A stretch of 13,800 bases of DNA from Omnitrophica bacterium GWA2_41_15 (GTDB lineage: Bacteria > Omnitrophota > Gorgyraeia > Gorgyraeales > Gorgyraeaceae), in assembly GCA_919902485.1 (NCBI GenBank), contig CAKKRB010000159.1:1-13800 (forward strand), given 5' to 3'. Under the pieces are notes generated by a model, which saw only the letters and a list, made by a program, of their open reading frames with translations, did not search any database and had not been told where the DNA came from. Positions 13,756 through 13,800 of the stretch are shown piece after piece. The translations under genes were made by a program, and so were the position numbers. The stretch's first letter is position 1. Every line of letters begins with the position of its first letter.

Positions 13756-13800
13756 ATGTGCCGCGCATTTGTGAGAGAACATTTTCAAGTTACCCTGCCT
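13756..13800 (+). CDS. Start of a probable AbrB/MazE-like antitoxin, cut by window edge
   Basis: Fifteen codons are visible after an excellent ribosome binding site (GAGGGGG at 13741-13747, 8 nt before the ATG). The peptide MCRAFVREHFQVTLP matches the opening strand of SpoVT/AbrB domains, which typically read VxExFQVTIPKxIR. Such proteins are DNA-binding antitoxins, often paired with a PIN or MazF toxin. With only 15 residues this is tentative, but it fits the toxin-antitoxin neighbourhood. Confidence 0.5.
   Translation, partial: MCRAFVREHFQVTLP

Overview
The window looks like chromosomal DNA of a bacterium with moderately low GC. It uses sigma70-type promoters and has a Gram-negative type envelope (a GT9 heptosyltransferase-like enzyme and a membrane-anchored SGNH protein). 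Several traits recall Candidatus Omnitrophota (PVC-related): a secreted protein with an 'SPFSKNTLRV' start to the mature part, an HprK-related kinase beside an S24/S26-type peptidase, many B12/radical SAM enzymes and AbiE-type modules. That taxonomic guess is inference from gene style only.

Left region (1-3.65 kb), a putative peptide-modification (RiPP-like) locus. It holds, in order: the 3' part of an HPr kinase-like P-loop kinase (open through the left edge); an unlisted 47-codon gene at 876-1019 with its own TTGCAA-N17-TATTAT promoter and a strong AGGAGG site; an S26-type peptidase with Ser/His motifs; and, convergent and overlapping by 33 bp, a 702-residue protein joining a B12-binding-like domain, a radical SAM core and a SPASM-like Cys cluster. 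The 47-residue peptide has a basic N-terminus, a YxxPxI motif like that of RiPP leaders, and a short Ser/Thr/Gly/Pro-rich tail with one Cys. I regard it as a candidate precursor. This is the best candidate for an undescribed system here.

Middle region (3.65-7.5 kb). A second radical SAM protein (COG2108-like, with extra N-terminal cysteines) is divergent from the first. It is followed in a tight same-strand run by an SGNH/GDSL-type hydrolase whose fold is interrupted by TPR repeats, and by a GT9 glycosyltransferase. The last two suggest envelope polysaccharide work.

A separate promoter (TTGACT-N17-TATGAT) drives a 512-residue secreted protein (7581-9119) with a Sec signal peptide, an internal twin-arginine-like SRRSFL segment and an HELRH (HExxH) motif.

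Right region (9.2-13.8 kb), a defence/toxin-antitoxin island. It contains an AbiEi/AbiEii-type pair, a convergent second nucleotidyltransferase of the same superfamily with a 70-residue partner, a Hsp90/GHKL-type ATPase with an uncharacterised C-terminus, and the first 15 codons of a probable AbrB/MazE-like antitoxin. Two ~59-bp near-identical promoter-bearing repeats (9188-9246 and 12084-12141) flank the two nucleotidyltransferase modules. The left copy is followed by what looks like the stump of a second ATPase gene start. Several genes have their start codon only 8-13 nt after a -10 box, suggesting leaderless transcripts.
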